Made by a program: the position numbers and the translations under genes. Below are positions 16,647-25,581 of a DNA stretch of 40,949 bases, piece after piece (positions within the stretch are counted from its first letter, which is position 1; each line of letters starts with the position of its first letter). The stretch is from Haematobacter genomosp. 1 (GTDB taxonomy: Bacteria; Pseudomonadota; Alphaproteobacteria; Rhodobacterales; Rhodobacteraceae), in assembly GCF_002196855.1 (NCBI RefSeq), contig NZ_NIPW01000033.1, forward strand, positions 1 through 40,949, read 5' to 3'. A model generated the notes under the pieces. It saw only the letters and a program-made list of their open reading frames with translations, did no database searches and was not told where the DNA came from.

Positions 16647-17681
16647 TCAGGCGACGGCCCAGTGGACCGGGAAACCGGGGTCGAAAACGGTGACCGGCCC
16701 CGCCCCCGTCTCGATCCGTGTCGGGAAATGGGTGGGCGTCTCCCGCTTGACCAGCGTCAGGGTGGTGTCGTTCGCGGGCAGGCGGTAGAAGGCCGGGCCG
16801 TTCAGGCTGGCGAAGGCCTCCAGCCGGTCGAGGGCCTTCTCCTCCTCGAACACATGCGCGAGAAGCGGCATGGTGTTCGTCGCAGTGAAGCAGCCCGCAC
16901 AGCCGCAGGCGCTTTCCTTCGCCGCGTCCGCATGCGGCGCGGAGTCGGTGCCGAGGAAGAAGCTCGCCGCGCCGGAGGTGGCCGCTTCGCGCAGCGCGAT
17001 ACGGTGTTCCTCGCGCTTGGCGACGGGAAGGCAGTAGTAGTGCGGCTTGATCCCGCCCACGAGGATGTGGTTGCGGTTGATGATCAGGTGGTGCGTGGTG
17101 ATCGTGGCGGCGATGTCATCCCCGCCGTTCTTGACGTATTCCACGCCGTTGCGGGTGGTGATGTGTTCCATGACCACGCGAAGGCCGGGTGTCTTCTGCC
17201 GCAGCGGCGCCAGAACGCGCTCGATGAACACGGCTTCCCGGTCGAAGATGTCCACGACAGGATCCGTCACCTCGCCATGCATGCAGAGGGGCAGGCCGAT
17301 CTCCGCCATCGTCTCCAGAACGCCCCGCACCTTTTCCAGGTCGCGGACACCGGAGGCGGAGTTCGTCGTGGCTCCCGCGGGATAGAGTTTGACCGCCTTC
17401 ACCAGACCGGAGGCATGGGCGGCAGCGACATCCGCCGCCTCCGTCGTCTCCGTCAGGTAGAGCGTCATCAGCGGCTCGAACGCCTGTCCCTCCGGCAGCG
17501 CGGCGAGAATGCGGTCGCGGTAGTGGCGGGCGTCATCGCCCGTCACAACGGGCGGAACAAGGTTGGGCATCACGATGGCGCGGGCGAAATCGCGGCTTTC
17601 GGGCAGGATGCCTTGCAGCATCGCGCCGTCGCGCAGATGCAGGTGCCAGTCGTCTGGGCGGCGAAGGGTGATCTGGGTCAT
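16647..17681 (-). CDS. pyrC: Dihydroorotase, class II
   Basis: The 344-residue zinc amidohydrolase makes dihydroorotate from carbamoyl aspartate. It shows the metal-binding DWHLHLRDG at the N-terminus, the carboxylated lysine in [10 protein letters not shown], later histidines in CMHGE and MEHITT, and the metal aspartate in FLGTDSAPH. The length and the CGCAGCFTA segment are typical of the PyrC class of Proteobacteria. ATG 17681 is the family start. It is divergent from ureD across 115 bp. Confidence 0.96.
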   Translation of the reverse strand: MTQITLRRPDDWHLHLRDGAMLQGILPESRDFARAIVMPNLVPPVVTGDDARHYRDRILAALPEGQAFEPLMTLYLTETTEAADVAAAHASGLVKAVKLYPAGATTNSASGVRDLEKVRGVLETMAEIGLPLCMHGEVTDPVVDIFDREAVFIERVLAPLRQKTPGLRVVMEHITTRNGVEYVKNGGDDIAATITTHHLIINRNHILVGGIKPHYYCLPVAKREEHRIALREAATSGAASFFLGTDSAPHADAAKESACGCAGCFTATNTMPLLAHVFEEEKALDRLEAFASLNGPAFYRLPANDTTLTLVKRETPTHFPTRIETGAGPVTVFDPGFPVHWAVA

Positions 17682-17769
17682 GAGCCCGGCCCCTAGCATG
17701 CCCCGGCCTGCCGCGCAATTTCTCCCGGTGATTCGCAGGCCCCTTCCCCTGGGCCCCGCTTTCCGCGCA

Positions 17770-17781
17770 TGGTGCGCACCA
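17770..17781. promoter_or_regulatory. 12-bp perfect palindrome before ureD
   Basis: TGGTGCGCACCA is a perfect palindrome ending 15 bases before the ureD start, in the pyrC-ureD divergent gap. It could be an operator for the urease operon, but no known regulator can be assigned from sequence alone. Confidence 0.4.
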
Positions 17782-17796
17782 AAGAGTGGAGAGACG

Positions 17797-18612
17797 ATGC
17801 AGGACAGGCAGGCATATCGGATGGAACGGGTGCGGGGCGCGGCGGAAGTCACTCTCTCGCATCGCGCCGATGCCGTCCGTCTCGACAGGCTCGCGCAGCA
17901 GGGATCCGCCAAGGCGTTTCTGCCGCGTGTGCATGGGCCGGTGCCGGAGGTGGTTTTCCTCAATACCGCAGGCGGTCTCACGGGGGGGGACCGGCTTTCC
18001 TACCGGCTGGCCGTCGGGACAGGGGCGGCGGTGACCGGCACCACCCAGACGGCCGAGCGGATCTATTCCAGTACCGGCGATCTGGCGGAGGTGGAGGTGC
18101 GCCTTCTCGCGGAGGCGGGCGCCCGGCTCCATTGGCTGCCGCAGGAGACGATCCTGTTCGACCGCGCGCGCCTTTCCCGCCACACGCGGGCCGATCTGGC
18201 AGGCGATGCGGAGCTTCTTCTTGTGGAAACGCTGGTTCTGGGCCGCGCGGCGATGGGGGAGGAGGTGCGGAGCCTCGATCTCCTCGACCGGCGGGAGGTA
18301 TGGCGCGACGGCCGCCCGGTCTTTCTGGAGCCGCTGCGCCTAGGAGATCACTCGCAGGGGCGCGCGGCGCTGATCGGCGCGCATCGGGCGATGGCGACCC
18401 TTGCGCTTCTGGCCCGTGGTGCGGAAGATGCGGTCGGACCGCTGCGTGCCGCGCTGGGCGGGGTGGATGGCGTGGAGGCCGGAGTTTCGGGCTGGGACGG
18501 TCGCTGTCTTGTCCGTCTTGCGGCGGAACGGGCGGCAGCGCTCCGGCAGGCGCTGCGCGTGGTCATGGAAGTAGTGCGGGGTGCTCCCCTTCCCCGCGTT
18601 TGGCAGTTGTGA
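17797..18612 (+). CDS. ureD: Urease accessory protein UreD
   Basis: The 271-residue product binds apo-urease and, with UreF and UreG, delivers nickel. Family blocks seen are [27 protein letters not shown] and [14 protein letters not shown]. It is the first gene of the operon, followed 12 bases later by ureA. ATG 17797 follows GGAGAGACG. Confidence 0.95.
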   Translation: MQDRQAYRMERVRGAAEVTLSHRADAVRLDRLAQQGSAKAFLPRVHGPVPEVVFLNTAGGLTGGDRLSYRLAVGTGAAVTGTTQTAERIYSSTGDLAEVEVRLLAEAGARLHWLPQETILFDRARLSRHTRADLAGDAELLLVETLVLGRAAMGEEVRSLDLLDRREVWRDGRPVFLEPLRLGDHSQGRAALIGAHRAMATLALLARGAEDAVGPLRAALGGVDGVEAGVSGWDGRCLVRLAAERAAALRQALRVVMEVVRGAPLPRVWQL

Positions 18613-18624
18613 GGACGAGAACAC

Positions 18625-18927
18625 GTGAACCTGACGCCCAGAGAAAAGGACAAGCTGCTCATCAGCCTCGCCGCAATGGTCGCGCGGGGACGGCTTGAGC
18701 GGGGGGTGAAGCTCAACCATCCCGAGGCGATCGCCCTCATCACCGACTATGTGGTGGAAGGCGCGCGGGACGGCCGGTCGGTCGCGGAGCTGATGATGGC
18801 GGGCGCGCATGTCGTCACCCGCGATCAGTGCATGTCGGGCATCCCCGAGATGATCCATGAGGTGCAGGTCGAGGCGACCTTCCCCGATGGCACCAAGCTC
18901 GTCACCGTTCACCACCCGATCCGCTAG
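18625..18927 (+). CDS. ureA: Urease gamma subunit
   Basis: The 100-residue product begins [12 protein letters not shown] and carries [15 protein letters not shown] and VHHPIR, all typical of UreA. The start codon is GTG 18625, preceded by GAGGACGAG. Separate gamma and beta genes show a three-subunit bacterial urease. Confidence 0.97.
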   Translation: MNLTPREKDKLLISLAAMVARGRLERGVKLNHPEAIALITDYVVEGARDGRSVAELMMAGAHVVTRDQCMSGIPEMIHEVQVEATFPDGTKLVTVHHPIR

Positions 18928-18937
18928 AGGTCCAGAG

Positions 18938-19243
18938 ATGATTCCCGGAGAAATCCTTCCCGCCGAGGGTGAGATCACGCTGAACGACGGCGCCGAGGCG
19001 ATCACCCTGACCGTCGCCAATACCGGCGACCGCCCGGTTCAGGTCGGCTCGCACTATCATTTCGCCGAAACCAATCCCCGGCTGTCCTTCGACCGGGAGG
19101 CCGCGCTGGGCTACCGGCTCGACATCCCCTCCGGCACCGCCGTCCGGTTCGAGCCGGGGCAGGAGCGGGAGGTGCGTCTGGTGCCCTTCTCGGGTGCGCG
19201 TATCGTGTATGGGTTCAACCAGAAGGTGATGGGCGGGCTTTGA
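18938..19243 (+). CDS. ureB: Urease beta subunit
   Basis: The 101-residue product begins [13 protein letters not shown], with [12 protein letters not shown] and [17 protein letters not shown], the UreB signature. It starts 10 bases after ureA. The urease order is interrupted after it by an unrelated small gene. Confidence 0.97.
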   Translation: MIPGEILPAEGEITLNDGAEAITLTVANTGDRPVQVGSHYHFAETNPRLSFDREAALGYRLDIPSGTAVRFEPGQEREVRLVPFSGARIVYGFNQKVMGGL

Positions 19244-19287
19244 TTGCGCTGCGTCATTCCATTGAATGATTGACGCGCGCCGCCTCA

Positions 19288-19302
19288 GCGACATGTTGTC
19301 GC
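19288..19302. promoter_or_regulatory. Small hairpin between ureB and the next gene
   Basis: GCGACA-TGT-TGTCGC forms a 6-bp stem with a 3-base loop. It lies in the 119-bp gap between ureB and the unknown gene and could modulate transcript stability between structural genes. Confidence 0.35.
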
Positions 19303-19362
19303 GCAGCGGCTCCGGGATCGTTCCTGCGAGGCGGCCGACCTTTACTGTCGTGGGAGCGTATC

Positions 19363-19713
19363 ATGAGCAATGTGAAAGACCTTCCCGACCCCCTGGCGCT
19401 CTGGCGGACGGGTATGGAGTTCGCCCAACTGGGTATGGAGGCGAACGCGATCATCGCGATGCGGATGATGGGGTTCATGGGCTTCTGGCGCATGCGGGAT
19501 ACCGAAGCCCTGCGGATGATAACCGAAAAGCCGCCTGCCTTCTTCGAGGGCTGGATGCGGGGCATGTCCGCGGCGATGAACGGTGAATCGGCGGAAAAGG
19601 TGGCGGCAGAGGCGATCAAGCCGCTGCGCAGGAAGACCCGCGCCAATCATCTGCGCCTCGTAAGGTCCGGCCCCGCTCTCGGGCTCACTGCCCGACCGGG
19701 AAGCAAGCGCTGA
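19363..19713 (+). CDS. Unknown small protein within the urease operon
   Basis: The 116-residue product is not confidently recognised. It opens with a methionine- and alanine-rich helical stretch (LALWRTGMEFAQLGMEANAIIAMRMMGFMGFWRM, quoted as LALWRTGMEF and AIIAMRMMGFMGFWRM) and ends with a basic segment RRKTRANHLRLVRSG. Similar short methionine-rich proteins with a terminal RRRTRAN-type motif occur in Rhodobacteraceae and have sometimes been labelled antifreeze-like without evidence. There is no signal peptide. It follows GGGAG and sits between ureB and ureC, so it is likely co-transcribed with urease. A nickel or enzyme-assembly role is only a guess. Confidence 0.7.
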   Translation: MSNVKDLPDPLALWRTGMEFAQLGMEANAIIAMRMMGFMGFWRMRDTEALRMITEKPPAFFEGWMRGMSAAMNGESAEKVAAEAIKPLRRKTRANHLRLVRSGPALGLTARPGSKR

Positions 19714-19826
19714 TTTTGCCTGAAAAGTGGGCATGAGCGGGGCGCGGCGCGGACGACTGCGCGGAGCCTGTTGAAACGCCCGCCGCTGCACGGCAGAACG
19801 GACCGAGAGCCATCCCGGAGAACCCG

Positions 19827-21536
19827 ATGCCCGCCAAGATTTCCCGCGCCGCCTATGCTGACATGTATGGCCCGACGACCGGGGATCGGGTCCGGCTGGC
19901 CGATACCGACCTGATCGTGGAGGTGGAGCGCGACCTGACCACCTATGGCGAGGAGGTGAAGTTCGGCGGCGGCAAGGTCATCCGCGACGGCATGGGCCAG
20001 TCTCAGGCGACGCGGGCGGAGGGCGCGGTGGATACCGTCATCACCAATGCGCTGATCCTCGACTGGACAGGCATCTACAAGGCCGACGTCGGCCTCCGCG
20101 ACGGCCGTATCCACAAGATCGGCAAGGCGGGCAACCCCGACACCCAGCCGGGCGTGGACATCATCGTCGGCCCCGGCACGGAGGCCATCGCGGGGGAAGG
20201 GCGGATCCTCACCGCCGGGGGGATGGATGCGCATATCCACTTCATCTGCCCGCAACAGATCGACGACGCGCTCTATTCCGGCATCACCACCATGCTGGGC
20301 GGCGGAACGGGTCCGGCGCATGGCACGCTTGCCACGACCTGCACGCCCGGCCCCTGGCATCTGGCGCGGATGATCCAGGCGGCGGACGCCTTTCCGATGA
20401 ACCTGGCCTTTGCGGGCAAGGGCAATGCCTCGCTCCCCGCTGCGCTGGAGGAGATGGTGAAGGCGGGCGCCTCCTGCCTGAAGCTGCATGAGGACTGGGG
20501 CACGACGCCGGGCGCCATCGACTGCTGCCTGTCGGTTGCGGACGACATGGACGTGCAGGTGATGATCCACACCGACACGCTGAACGAATCGGGCTTCGTG
20601 GAGAACACGCTGGCCGCCATCAAGGGCCGGACGATCCATGCCTTTCACACCGAAGGCGCGGGCGGCGGCCATGCGCCCGACATCATCAAGGTGGTGAGCC
20701 AGCCGAACGTCATCCCGTCATCGACCAACCCGACCATGCCCTATACCGTGAACACGCTGGAGGAGCATCTCGACATGCTCATGGTGTGTCACCATCTGGA
20801 CAAGTCGATCCCGGAGGACGTGGCCTTCGCCGAATCCCGTATCCGCAAGGAAACCATCGCGGCGGAAGATATCCTGCACGACATGGGCGCGTTTTCCGTC
20901 ATCTCGTCGGACAGCCAGGCCATGGGGCGCGTGGGAGAGGTCATCACCCGCACCTGGCAGACCGCGCACAAGATGAAGGTGCAACGCGGGCGGCTGGCGG
21001 AGGAGACCGGCGACAACGACAACTTCCGCGCCAAGCGGTACATCGCCAAATACACGATCAACCCCGCGATCGCGCATGGGCTGTCGCGCCATATCGGCAG
21101 CATCGAGGAAGGCAAGCGTGCCGATCTCGTGCTCTGGCACCCCGCCTTCTTCGGCGCAAAGCCGGAGATGGTGATGATCGGCGGCACGATCGTGGCGGCG
21201 CAGATGGGCGATCCCAACGCCTCCATCCCCACGCCGCAACCGGTCTATACCCGGCCGATGTTCGGTGCCTACGGCAGGTCGGTGGAACGCTCGGCCGTGG
21301 TGTTCGTCTCCGCCGCGGCAGAGGCGGAGGGGCTGCGGGGCAGGCTCGGCATTGCCAAGGAAACGCTCGCTGTCCAGAACACCCGCAACATCGGCAAGAC
21401 GGACATGAAGCTCAACGCCGCCACGCCGGAGATCGAGGTGAACCCGGAAACCTACGAGGTTCGGGCGAACGGTGAACTTCTGACCTGCGAGCCCGCGAAG
21501 GAACTCCCCCTCGCGCAGCGCTACTTCCTGTTCTGA
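19827..21536 (+). CDS. ureC: Urease alpha (catalytic) subunit
   Basis: The 569-residue product carries the bis-nickel active site. [15 protein letters not shown] supplies two histidine ligands, [12 protein letters not shown] contains the carbamylated bridging lysine, and [12 protein letters not shown] and [12 protein letters not shown] supply more ligands. The mobile-flap segment [22 protein letters not shown] (quoted in part as MVCHHLDK and [11 protein letters not shown]) has the catalytic cysteine and histidines. The length is typical for the family. Confidence 0.98.
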   Translation: MPAKISRAAYADMYGPTTGDRVRLADTDLIVEVERDLTTYGEEVKFGGGKVIRDGMGQSQATRAEGAVDTVITNALILDWTGIYKADVGLRDGRIHKIGKAGNPDTQPGVDIIVGPGTEAIAGEGRILTAGGMDAHIHFICPQQIDDALYSGITTMLGGGTGPAHGTLATTCTPGPWHLARMIQAADAFPMNLAFAGKGNASLPAALEEMVKAGASCLKLHEDWGTTPGAIDCCLSVADDMDVQVMIHTDTLNESGFVENTLAAIKGRTIHAFHTEGAGGGHAPDIIKVVSQPNVIPSSTNPTMPYTVNTLEEHLDMLMVCHHLDKSIPEDVAFAESRIRKETIAAEDILHDMGAFSVISSDSQAMGRVGEVITRTWQTAHKMKVQRGRLAEETGDNDNFRAKRYIAKYTINPAIAHGLSRHIGSIEEGKRADLVLWHPAFFGAKPEMVMIGGTIVAAQMGDPNASIPTPQPVYTRPMFGAYGRSVERSAVVFVSAAAEAEGLRGRLGIAKETLAVQNTRNIGKTDMKLNAATPEIEVNPETYEVRANGELLTCEPAKELPLAQRYFLF

Positions 21537-21545
21537 GGTTTCTCC

Positions 21546-21842
21546 ATGCGTCTGTGGCTCATCCTGCCTTTCGCCTTCGCCGCCTGCACCGATCCGGGTT
21601 TCCGCGGCGTTGCCGGTGTGCGTGAGGCGGAGGCGTCGCAGGTCGGCTCCTGCGCCTATGTGTCCAACATCACCGGCAGGCCCAGCGTCTATGGGCCGCT
21701 TCTCGGCGATCAGGGCATCAGCTATGCGCGCAATCAGGTGCTGGATACCGCGCGCAGCTCCGGGGCGAATACGGTGGTGTTCCAGAAGGTCACGCCCGGC
21801 GAGCCGGTTTACGAACTCAATGCGACAGCTTACCGCTGCTGA
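21546..21842 (+). CDS. Small lipoprotein, DUF4156-like
   Basis: The 98-residue product has a short hydrophobic start ending in the lipobox FAAC (Cys14), so it is probably a lipid-anchored periplasmic protein. The remainder has QVGSCAYVSNITG, SSGANTVVFQK and a C-terminal TAYRC, resembling the DUF4156 family. The two later cysteines could form a disulfide. It follows ureC by 9 bases and is clearly within the urease transcript, although the family has no known urease link. Confidence 0.7.
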   Translation: MRLWLILPFAFAACTDPGFRGVAGVREAEASQVGSCAYVSNITGRPSVYGPLLGDQGISYARNQVLDTARSSGANTVVFQKVTPGEPVYELNATAYRC

Positions 21843-21866
21843 TCCAGCCGCAACGCTGCAATGCAA

Positions 21867-21941
21867 AAACGTCCGTAGCACTTCGGGGGGAGGCTGCCTA
21901 TTTCCCCCTTCGGGGAGGAAACACCGCAAGTTCGGACGTTT
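21867..21941 (+). promoter_or_regulatory. Structured leader before the DUF1127 gene
   Basis: AAACGTCCG (21867-21875) is perfectly complementary to CGGACGTTT (21933-21941), which ends four bases before the ATG at 21946. Inside lies a second pairing, GGGGGGA with TCCCCC. GGGGAGG near 21914 would be the only ribosome-site-like sequence and lies far from the ATG. This suggests a folded leader that controls translation. Confidence 0.55.
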
Positions 21942-21945
21942 CCCA

Positions 21946-22179
21946 ATGAACGCTTACAATCGCATCGAAACCACGCCCGCCCGCGAGAAAACCCTCCGCG
22001 AGATCGTCGATGATTTCTTTGTGGGGCTCGGCCAAGGCGTCAGCGCCTATCGTGTCCGCGAATCGCGCATGGCCGAAATCCGCAGGCTTGACGCCAAATC
22101 CGACGCAGAGCTCGACGACATGGGCCTGACGCGCGACCGGATCCCGCAATACGTCTTCCGCGACCTTTTCGCCGCCTGA
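21946..22179 (+). CDS. DUF1127 small protein
   Basis: The 77-residue product carries the DUF1127 pattern at its C-terminal half: YRVRESRMAEIRRLDAKSDAELDDMGL then TRDRIPQYV (quoted by parts RVRESRMAEIRRL and ELDDMGLTRDRI). Some DUF1127 proteins of alphaproteobacteria bind RNA or influence RNA turnover and stress responses; that is knowledge of the family, not shown here. Placement between ureC-lipoprotein and ureE, after a structured leader, suggests separate post-transcriptional control. Confidence 0.85.
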   Translation: MNAYNRIETTPAREKTLREIVDDFFVGLGQGVSAYRVRESRMAEIRRLDAKSDAELDDMGLTRDRIPQYVFRDLFAA

Positions 22180-22239
22180 GCCGCCTTGACGCCTTTCCCC
22201 GGAGGAGGCACCAACGGGGAAAGCGCGGGAGATCAGGTA

Positions 22240-22803
22240 ATGGCAGACATTCCGAAAGCGGTGCGCATCCGCCCGGCCGGTACTTGGGCGGGCGCTGTGG
22301 ATGAAGTGCTGCTCGACTACGATCAGCGGTTTCTCCGTCGCCGTCGGCTGGACTCCGCGGCGGGCGAGGCGTTCATGGTCGATCTGCCGGAGACAACCAG
22401 CCTCAACCATGGCGATGCCTTCGAACTGGAGGATGGTCGCCTGATTTCCGTCGCTGCTGCGGATGAGCCGCTGCTGGAAATCCATGCCGACGATCTGGTG
22501 CGGCTGGCCTGGCACATCGGCAACCGGCATACGCCCTGCCAGATCGAACCGGGCCGTCTGCTGATCCGCCGCGATCACGTTTTGCAGGACATGGTCGAGC
22601 GGCTGGGCGGACATGTGCATGCCATAATCGCCCCCTTCCGGCCCGAAGGCGGCGCCTATGGCCACGGCCGGACCCTTGGCCATTCGCACGGGCCGGATGA
22701 CCATGCCCAGGATCGCTCTGACAGTTCCGGGGCGCAGGTGCGGTTTCACGGCAGCCACGGCCCGGAGGAGGAGGAGGATCCGCCGCCGCGGGATCCCGAA
22801 TGA
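22240..22803 (+). CDS. ureE: Urease accessory protein UreE (nickel chaperone)
   Basis: The 187-residue product donates nickel for the urease active site. The peptide-binding N-terminal domain has YDQRFLRRRRLDSAAGEAFMVDLPE (quoted as YDQRFLRRRRLDS and GEAFMVDLPE), and the metal-binding domain has AWHIGNRHTPCQI and HVLQDMVERLG. The C-terminal tail is rich in histidine (GHGRTLGHSHGPDDH, then FHGSHG), as in many nickel chaperones, and ends in an acidic run. ATG 22240 follows GGAGATCAGGTA. Confidence 0.95.
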   Translation: MADIPKAVRIRPAGTWAGAVDEVLLDYDQRFLRRRRLDSAAGEAFMVDLPETTSLNHGDAFELEDGRLISVAAADEPLLEIHADDLVRLAWHIGNRHTPCQIEPGRLLIRRDHVLQDMVERLGGHVHAIIAPFRPEGGAYGHGRTLGHSHGPDDHAQDRSDSSGAQVRFHGSHGPEEEEDPPPRDPE

Positions 22804-22826
22804 TCGCCGCGGGTTGATCTTTTTCC

Positions 22827-23462
22827 ATGACGGCGGCGCTTCTCACTCTTGCCCAACGCCTTTCCCCGGCATTCCCGGTCGGCTCCTTTGCCTATTCGCA
22901 TGGGCTGGAGTGGGCCATTGCCGGAGGTGACGTGACGGACGCGGATACGCTTCTTCTGTGGGTGGAGGATGTTCTGGCCCATGGCAGCGGGCGGAGCGAT
23001 GCGATCCTTCTGGCCCATGCCCTCGTCCCCGGGGCGGATTTGCGGCTGCTTTCTGATATGTCCCTTGCGCTCGCCGCCGGCGCGGAGCGGGTGCGGGAAA
23101 CGCTCGATCAGGGCCGCGCCTATCTGGCGGCACTCCCGGAAGACAGGGGATCGTTGGCGCTCGATCTCCCCTATCCCGTGGCGCTGGGCGCGACCTGCCG
23201 TGATCTGGACCTCGCCGCCGAGACGGTCGTGGCCTTCTATCTTCAGGCTTTTGCCGGGATGCTGGTGCAGGCGGCGGTGCGGTTCGTGCCGATCGGCCAG
23301 ACAGCGGGGCAGCGCGTGATTGCCGCGCTCCATCCGCTGATGATGCGGATTGCAGCGGAGGCGATCGCAACCCCGCTGGAGGGCATCGCGAGCGGCGCCT
23401 TCCGCTCCGACCTCGCCGCCATGCGGCACGAGACGATGGATGTAAGGATTTTCAGAACATGA
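22827..23462 (+). CDS. ureF: Urease accessory protein UreF
   Basis: The 211-residue helical product regulates UreG GTPase fidelity in the UreDFG complex. [19 protein letters not shown] is the family hallmark, with [13 protein letters not shown] later. It overlaps ureG as ATGA at 23459-23462. Confidence 0.96.
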   Translation: MTAALLTLAQRLSPAFPVGSFAYSHGLEWAIAGGDVTDADTLLLWVEDVLAHGSGRSDAILLAHALVPGADLRLLSDMSLALAAGAERVRETLDQGRAYLAALPEDRGSLALDLPYPVALGATCRDLDLAAETVVAFYLQAFAGMLVQAAVRFVPIGQTAGQRVIAALHPLMMRIAAEAIATPLEGIASGAFRSDLAAMRHETMDVRIFRT

Positions 23463-24070
23463 AGAGCGGGAATGGCCCCCTCCGCGTCGGGATCGGCGGT
23501 CCGGTGGGGGCGGGCAAGACGACCCTGACGGAGCAGCTTTGCAGAGCGATGCGGGATCGCTGGTCAGTGGCCGTGATCACGAACGACATCTATACCCGCG
23601 AGGATGCGGAATACCTCATGCGCGCACAGGCCCTGCCGCTCGAGCGCATCCGGGGGGTGGAAACGGGCGGGTGTCCCCATACCGCGATACGCGAGGATGC
23701 GTCGATCAACCTTGCCGCAGTGGCGGATCTGACCGCCTCCATTCCCGATCTGGACATGATCCTGATCGAATCGGGGGGCGACAATCTGGCAGCCACGTTC
23801 TCACCCGAACTGGCGGACCTGACGCTCTATGTCATCGACACGGCGGCGGGGCAGGACATTCCACGCAAGAGGGGGCCGGGTGTCACGAAATCGGACCTGC
23901 TCATCGTGAACAAGGTCGATCTCGCGCCGCATGTGGGTGTGGATGCCGCCTTGCTGGAGAGCGACACCCGCGCGGCGCGCGGCAGACTTCCCTATGTGAT
24001 GGCCTGTCTCCGGCAAGCGGTCGGCGTGGAGGAGGTCGTCCGCTTCATCGCGCGGGAAGGCGGCCTTTAG
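23459..24070 (+). CDS. ureG: Urease accessory GTPase UreG
   Basis: The 203-residue SIMIBI GTPase powers nickel insertion. The P-loop GGPVGAGKT is at residues 13-21, with [14 protein letters not shown], the CPH metal motif in [30 protein letters not shown], and the guanine-specificity NKVD in [13 protein letters not shown]. The TAG stop is immediately followed by the terminal repeat of a MITE-like element, so the insertion took place exactly at the end of the gene. Confidence 0.97.
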   Translation: MKSGNGPLRVGIGGPVGAGKTTLTEQLCRAMRDRWSVAVITNDIYTREDAEYLMRAQALPLERIRGVETGGCPHTAIREDASINLAAVADLTASIPDLDMILIESGGDNLAATFSPELADLTLYVIDTAAGQDIPRKRGPGVTKSDLLIVNKVDLAPHVGVDAALLESDTRAARGRLPYVMACLRQAVGVEEVVRFIAREGGL

Positions 24071-24073
24071 CAG

Positions 24074-24226
24074 GCTGCTGAAAAAGTCCTGAAATGTCAT
24101 GCCTATGCGCTGGAAAATCGGAAAATCGGCCCGGAAACGCCCGGAAGTATAAAAATCTCCGGCTGGATTTCGTCAGATGGCGAACGATTTCCACTCCAAT
24201 ACAGGCCAAAAAGCCTTTTTCAGCAG
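24074..24226 (+). mobile_element. MITE-like element, copy 2 (about 153 bp)
   Basis: CTGCTGAAAAAG (24075-24086) and its perfect complement (24215-24226) bound a non-coding unit homologous to copy 1 at 6866-7016 in opposite orientation. The left 60 bases match clearly (GGAAAATCGGAAAATCGG, GCCCGGAA); the right half is diverged. AGGC-CAAAAA-GCCT followed by TTTT at its right end resembles an intrinsic terminator on the plus strand, so it may end the urease transcript. Confidence 0.75.
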
Positions 24227-24227
24227 T

Positions 24228-24258
24228 TAGAAATGCGAAAGGCCCCCGCAAGGGGGCC
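24228..24258 (-). terminator. Intrinsic terminator of infC
   Basis: A perfect 7-bp stem GGCCCCC / GGGGGCC with a 4-base loop (24241-24258) lies 28 bases past the infC stop on the minus strand. It is followed by TTTCGCATTTCT. Confidence 0.75.
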
Positions 24259-24286
24259 TGGGCGCGATAGAGATGATCCGGGTGGT

Positions 24287-24826
24287 TTACCTCGGACCGA
24301 TCATCATCACCATCTGGCGACCTTCGAGCTTCGGCATGTTCTCCACCTTGCCGACCTCGGCCACATCGGCAGCGACGCGGTTCAGCAGTTCCATGCCGAG
24401 CTGCTGGTGCGCCATCTCACGGCCACGGAAGCGAAGGGTCACTTTGACCTTGTCGCCGCCTTCGAGGAACTTGAGCACGGAGCGCATCTTCACATCGTAG
24501 TCGTGAGTATCGGTCCCCGGACGGAACTTGATTTCCTTGACCTCGATGGTCTTCTGCTTCTTCCGCGCCTCGGCCTCGCGCTTCTGGTTCTCATACTTGA
24601 ACTTGCCGAAGTCCATGATCTTGCAGACGGGCGGCGTGGCATTCGGCGAGATCTCGACGAGATCGAGACCGGCTTCTTGCGCCAGGGCGAGCGCCCGCGC
24701 TGGCGTCACGACCCCGACGTTCTCGCCCTCCGCCCCGATCAGCCGAATCTCCGGCGCGCGGATGCGATCATTGACACGGGGTCCGGTGTCGCGTTGGGGC
24801 GGGGCATTGTGCGGTCTGCGGGCTAT
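24287..24826 (-). CDS. infC: Translation initiation factor IF-3 (ATA start)
   Basis: The 179-residue factor binds the 30S subunit and checks start codons. The N-terminal domain has [14 protein letters not shown], and the C-terminal domain has [26 protein letters not shown] (quoted as [20 protein letters not shown]). No ATG or GTG fits: the family N-terminus ([21 protein letters not shown], the part RVNDRI being firmest) is preceded by ATA at 24824-24826, with AAGGA eight bases upstream. IF-3 genes commonly use rare starts for self-control because IF-3 rejects them. The in-frame ATT at 24835 is too close to the ribosome site. Confidence 0.92.
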   Translation of the reverse strand: MARRPHNAPPQRDTGPRVNDRIRAPEIRLIGAEGENVGVVTPARALALAQEAGLDLVEISPNATPPVCKIMDFGKFKYENQKREAEARKKQKTIEVKEIKFRPGTDTHDYDVKMRSVLKFLEGGDKVKVTLRFRGREMAHQQLGMELLNRVAADVAEVGKVENMPKLEGRQMVMMIGPR

Positions 24827-24957
24827 GGTGGTAATCCTTACGATGTTGTGTGCCGCGGGCAAAATAGTGTTGGCGAAGGCGTGATACAACAGGGATTCGG
24901 TATTTCCGCCGCGGCTCGGCACCGCGATGGGCGGTAAAGGCCCCGAGGAGTTGGAAG

Positions 24958-25578
24958 ATGAAGTCGTTTCTGATCGCGGCGATACTGGTAGCCTTGGGCG
25001 TTCTGACCTGGCGCCACTTCGCCACGGATGTTCGCGGCCCGGTCGGCGGGCTCGCGCGGGAAGCGCCCTCTCCGCCTCCGGTCTTCCGATTTCCCGTCGA
25101 GGAGGACGACGAGGAGAGTTTCGTCAACCGTGCCGCCCGCACCGCGCGCGAAGCCGCTACCGATGCGCAGAGCGCGGCAGAGCAGGCGGGCCGGGCGCTG
25201 CGCAGCATGACCTCCGCCAATCTGCGCGAAGCGGTGACCCTTGCTGCGGGAGAGGTGGAGCGGGCTGTCGATGCCGCGATGTCAGGGGTGCAGGATGCGC
25301 TGCGCGACCCCTCCGAGTCGACCCGGAGTGCGGCGGAGGGGGCGCTTGCAGCAGCCGATCATGCCACTGACCTCGTCACGGAGGGGACGGAGGCGCTGGG
25401 GGAAAAGGCGCAGCGTTGGTGGGCGGAGCGTGCGGGCGCATATCGCGCGAACATCTCCGCAGCCGATTTGGCGCCCGAGCTGAAGGACCGGCTGCTCCAC
25501 GTCTGGGACAAGGCGAAGGACGCCCCGGAGGCGATCCAGAGCGTCCTTCAGGAACTCAGGCTTCAGCTTGCGGAGTGA
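24958..25578 (+). CDS. Membrane-anchored helical protein, unknown
   Basis: The 206-residue product is not recognised. Residues 3-18 form one hydrophobic segment ([15 protein letters not shown]), then a proline-rich linker and an acidic patch (VEEDDEES). The rest, up to about residue 170, is alanine-, glutamate- and arginine-rich with heptad-like periodicity, suggesting long amphipathic helices or a coiled coil similar in composition to apolipoprotein-like proteins. ATG 24958 follows AGGAG. It is divergent from infC and converges with fpr, three bases apart. An envelope structural role is conceivable but unproven. Confidence 0.75.
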   Translation: MKSFLIAAILVALGVLTWRHFATDVRGPVGGLAREAPSPPPVFRFPVEEDDEESFVNRAARTAREAATDAQSAAEQAGRALRSMTSANLREAVTLAAGEVERAVDAAMSGVQDALRDPSESTRSAAEGALAAADHATDLVTEGTEALGEKAQRWWAERAGAYRANISAADLAPELKDRLLHVWDKAKDAPEAIQSVLQELRLQLAE

Positions 25579-25581
25579 GGG

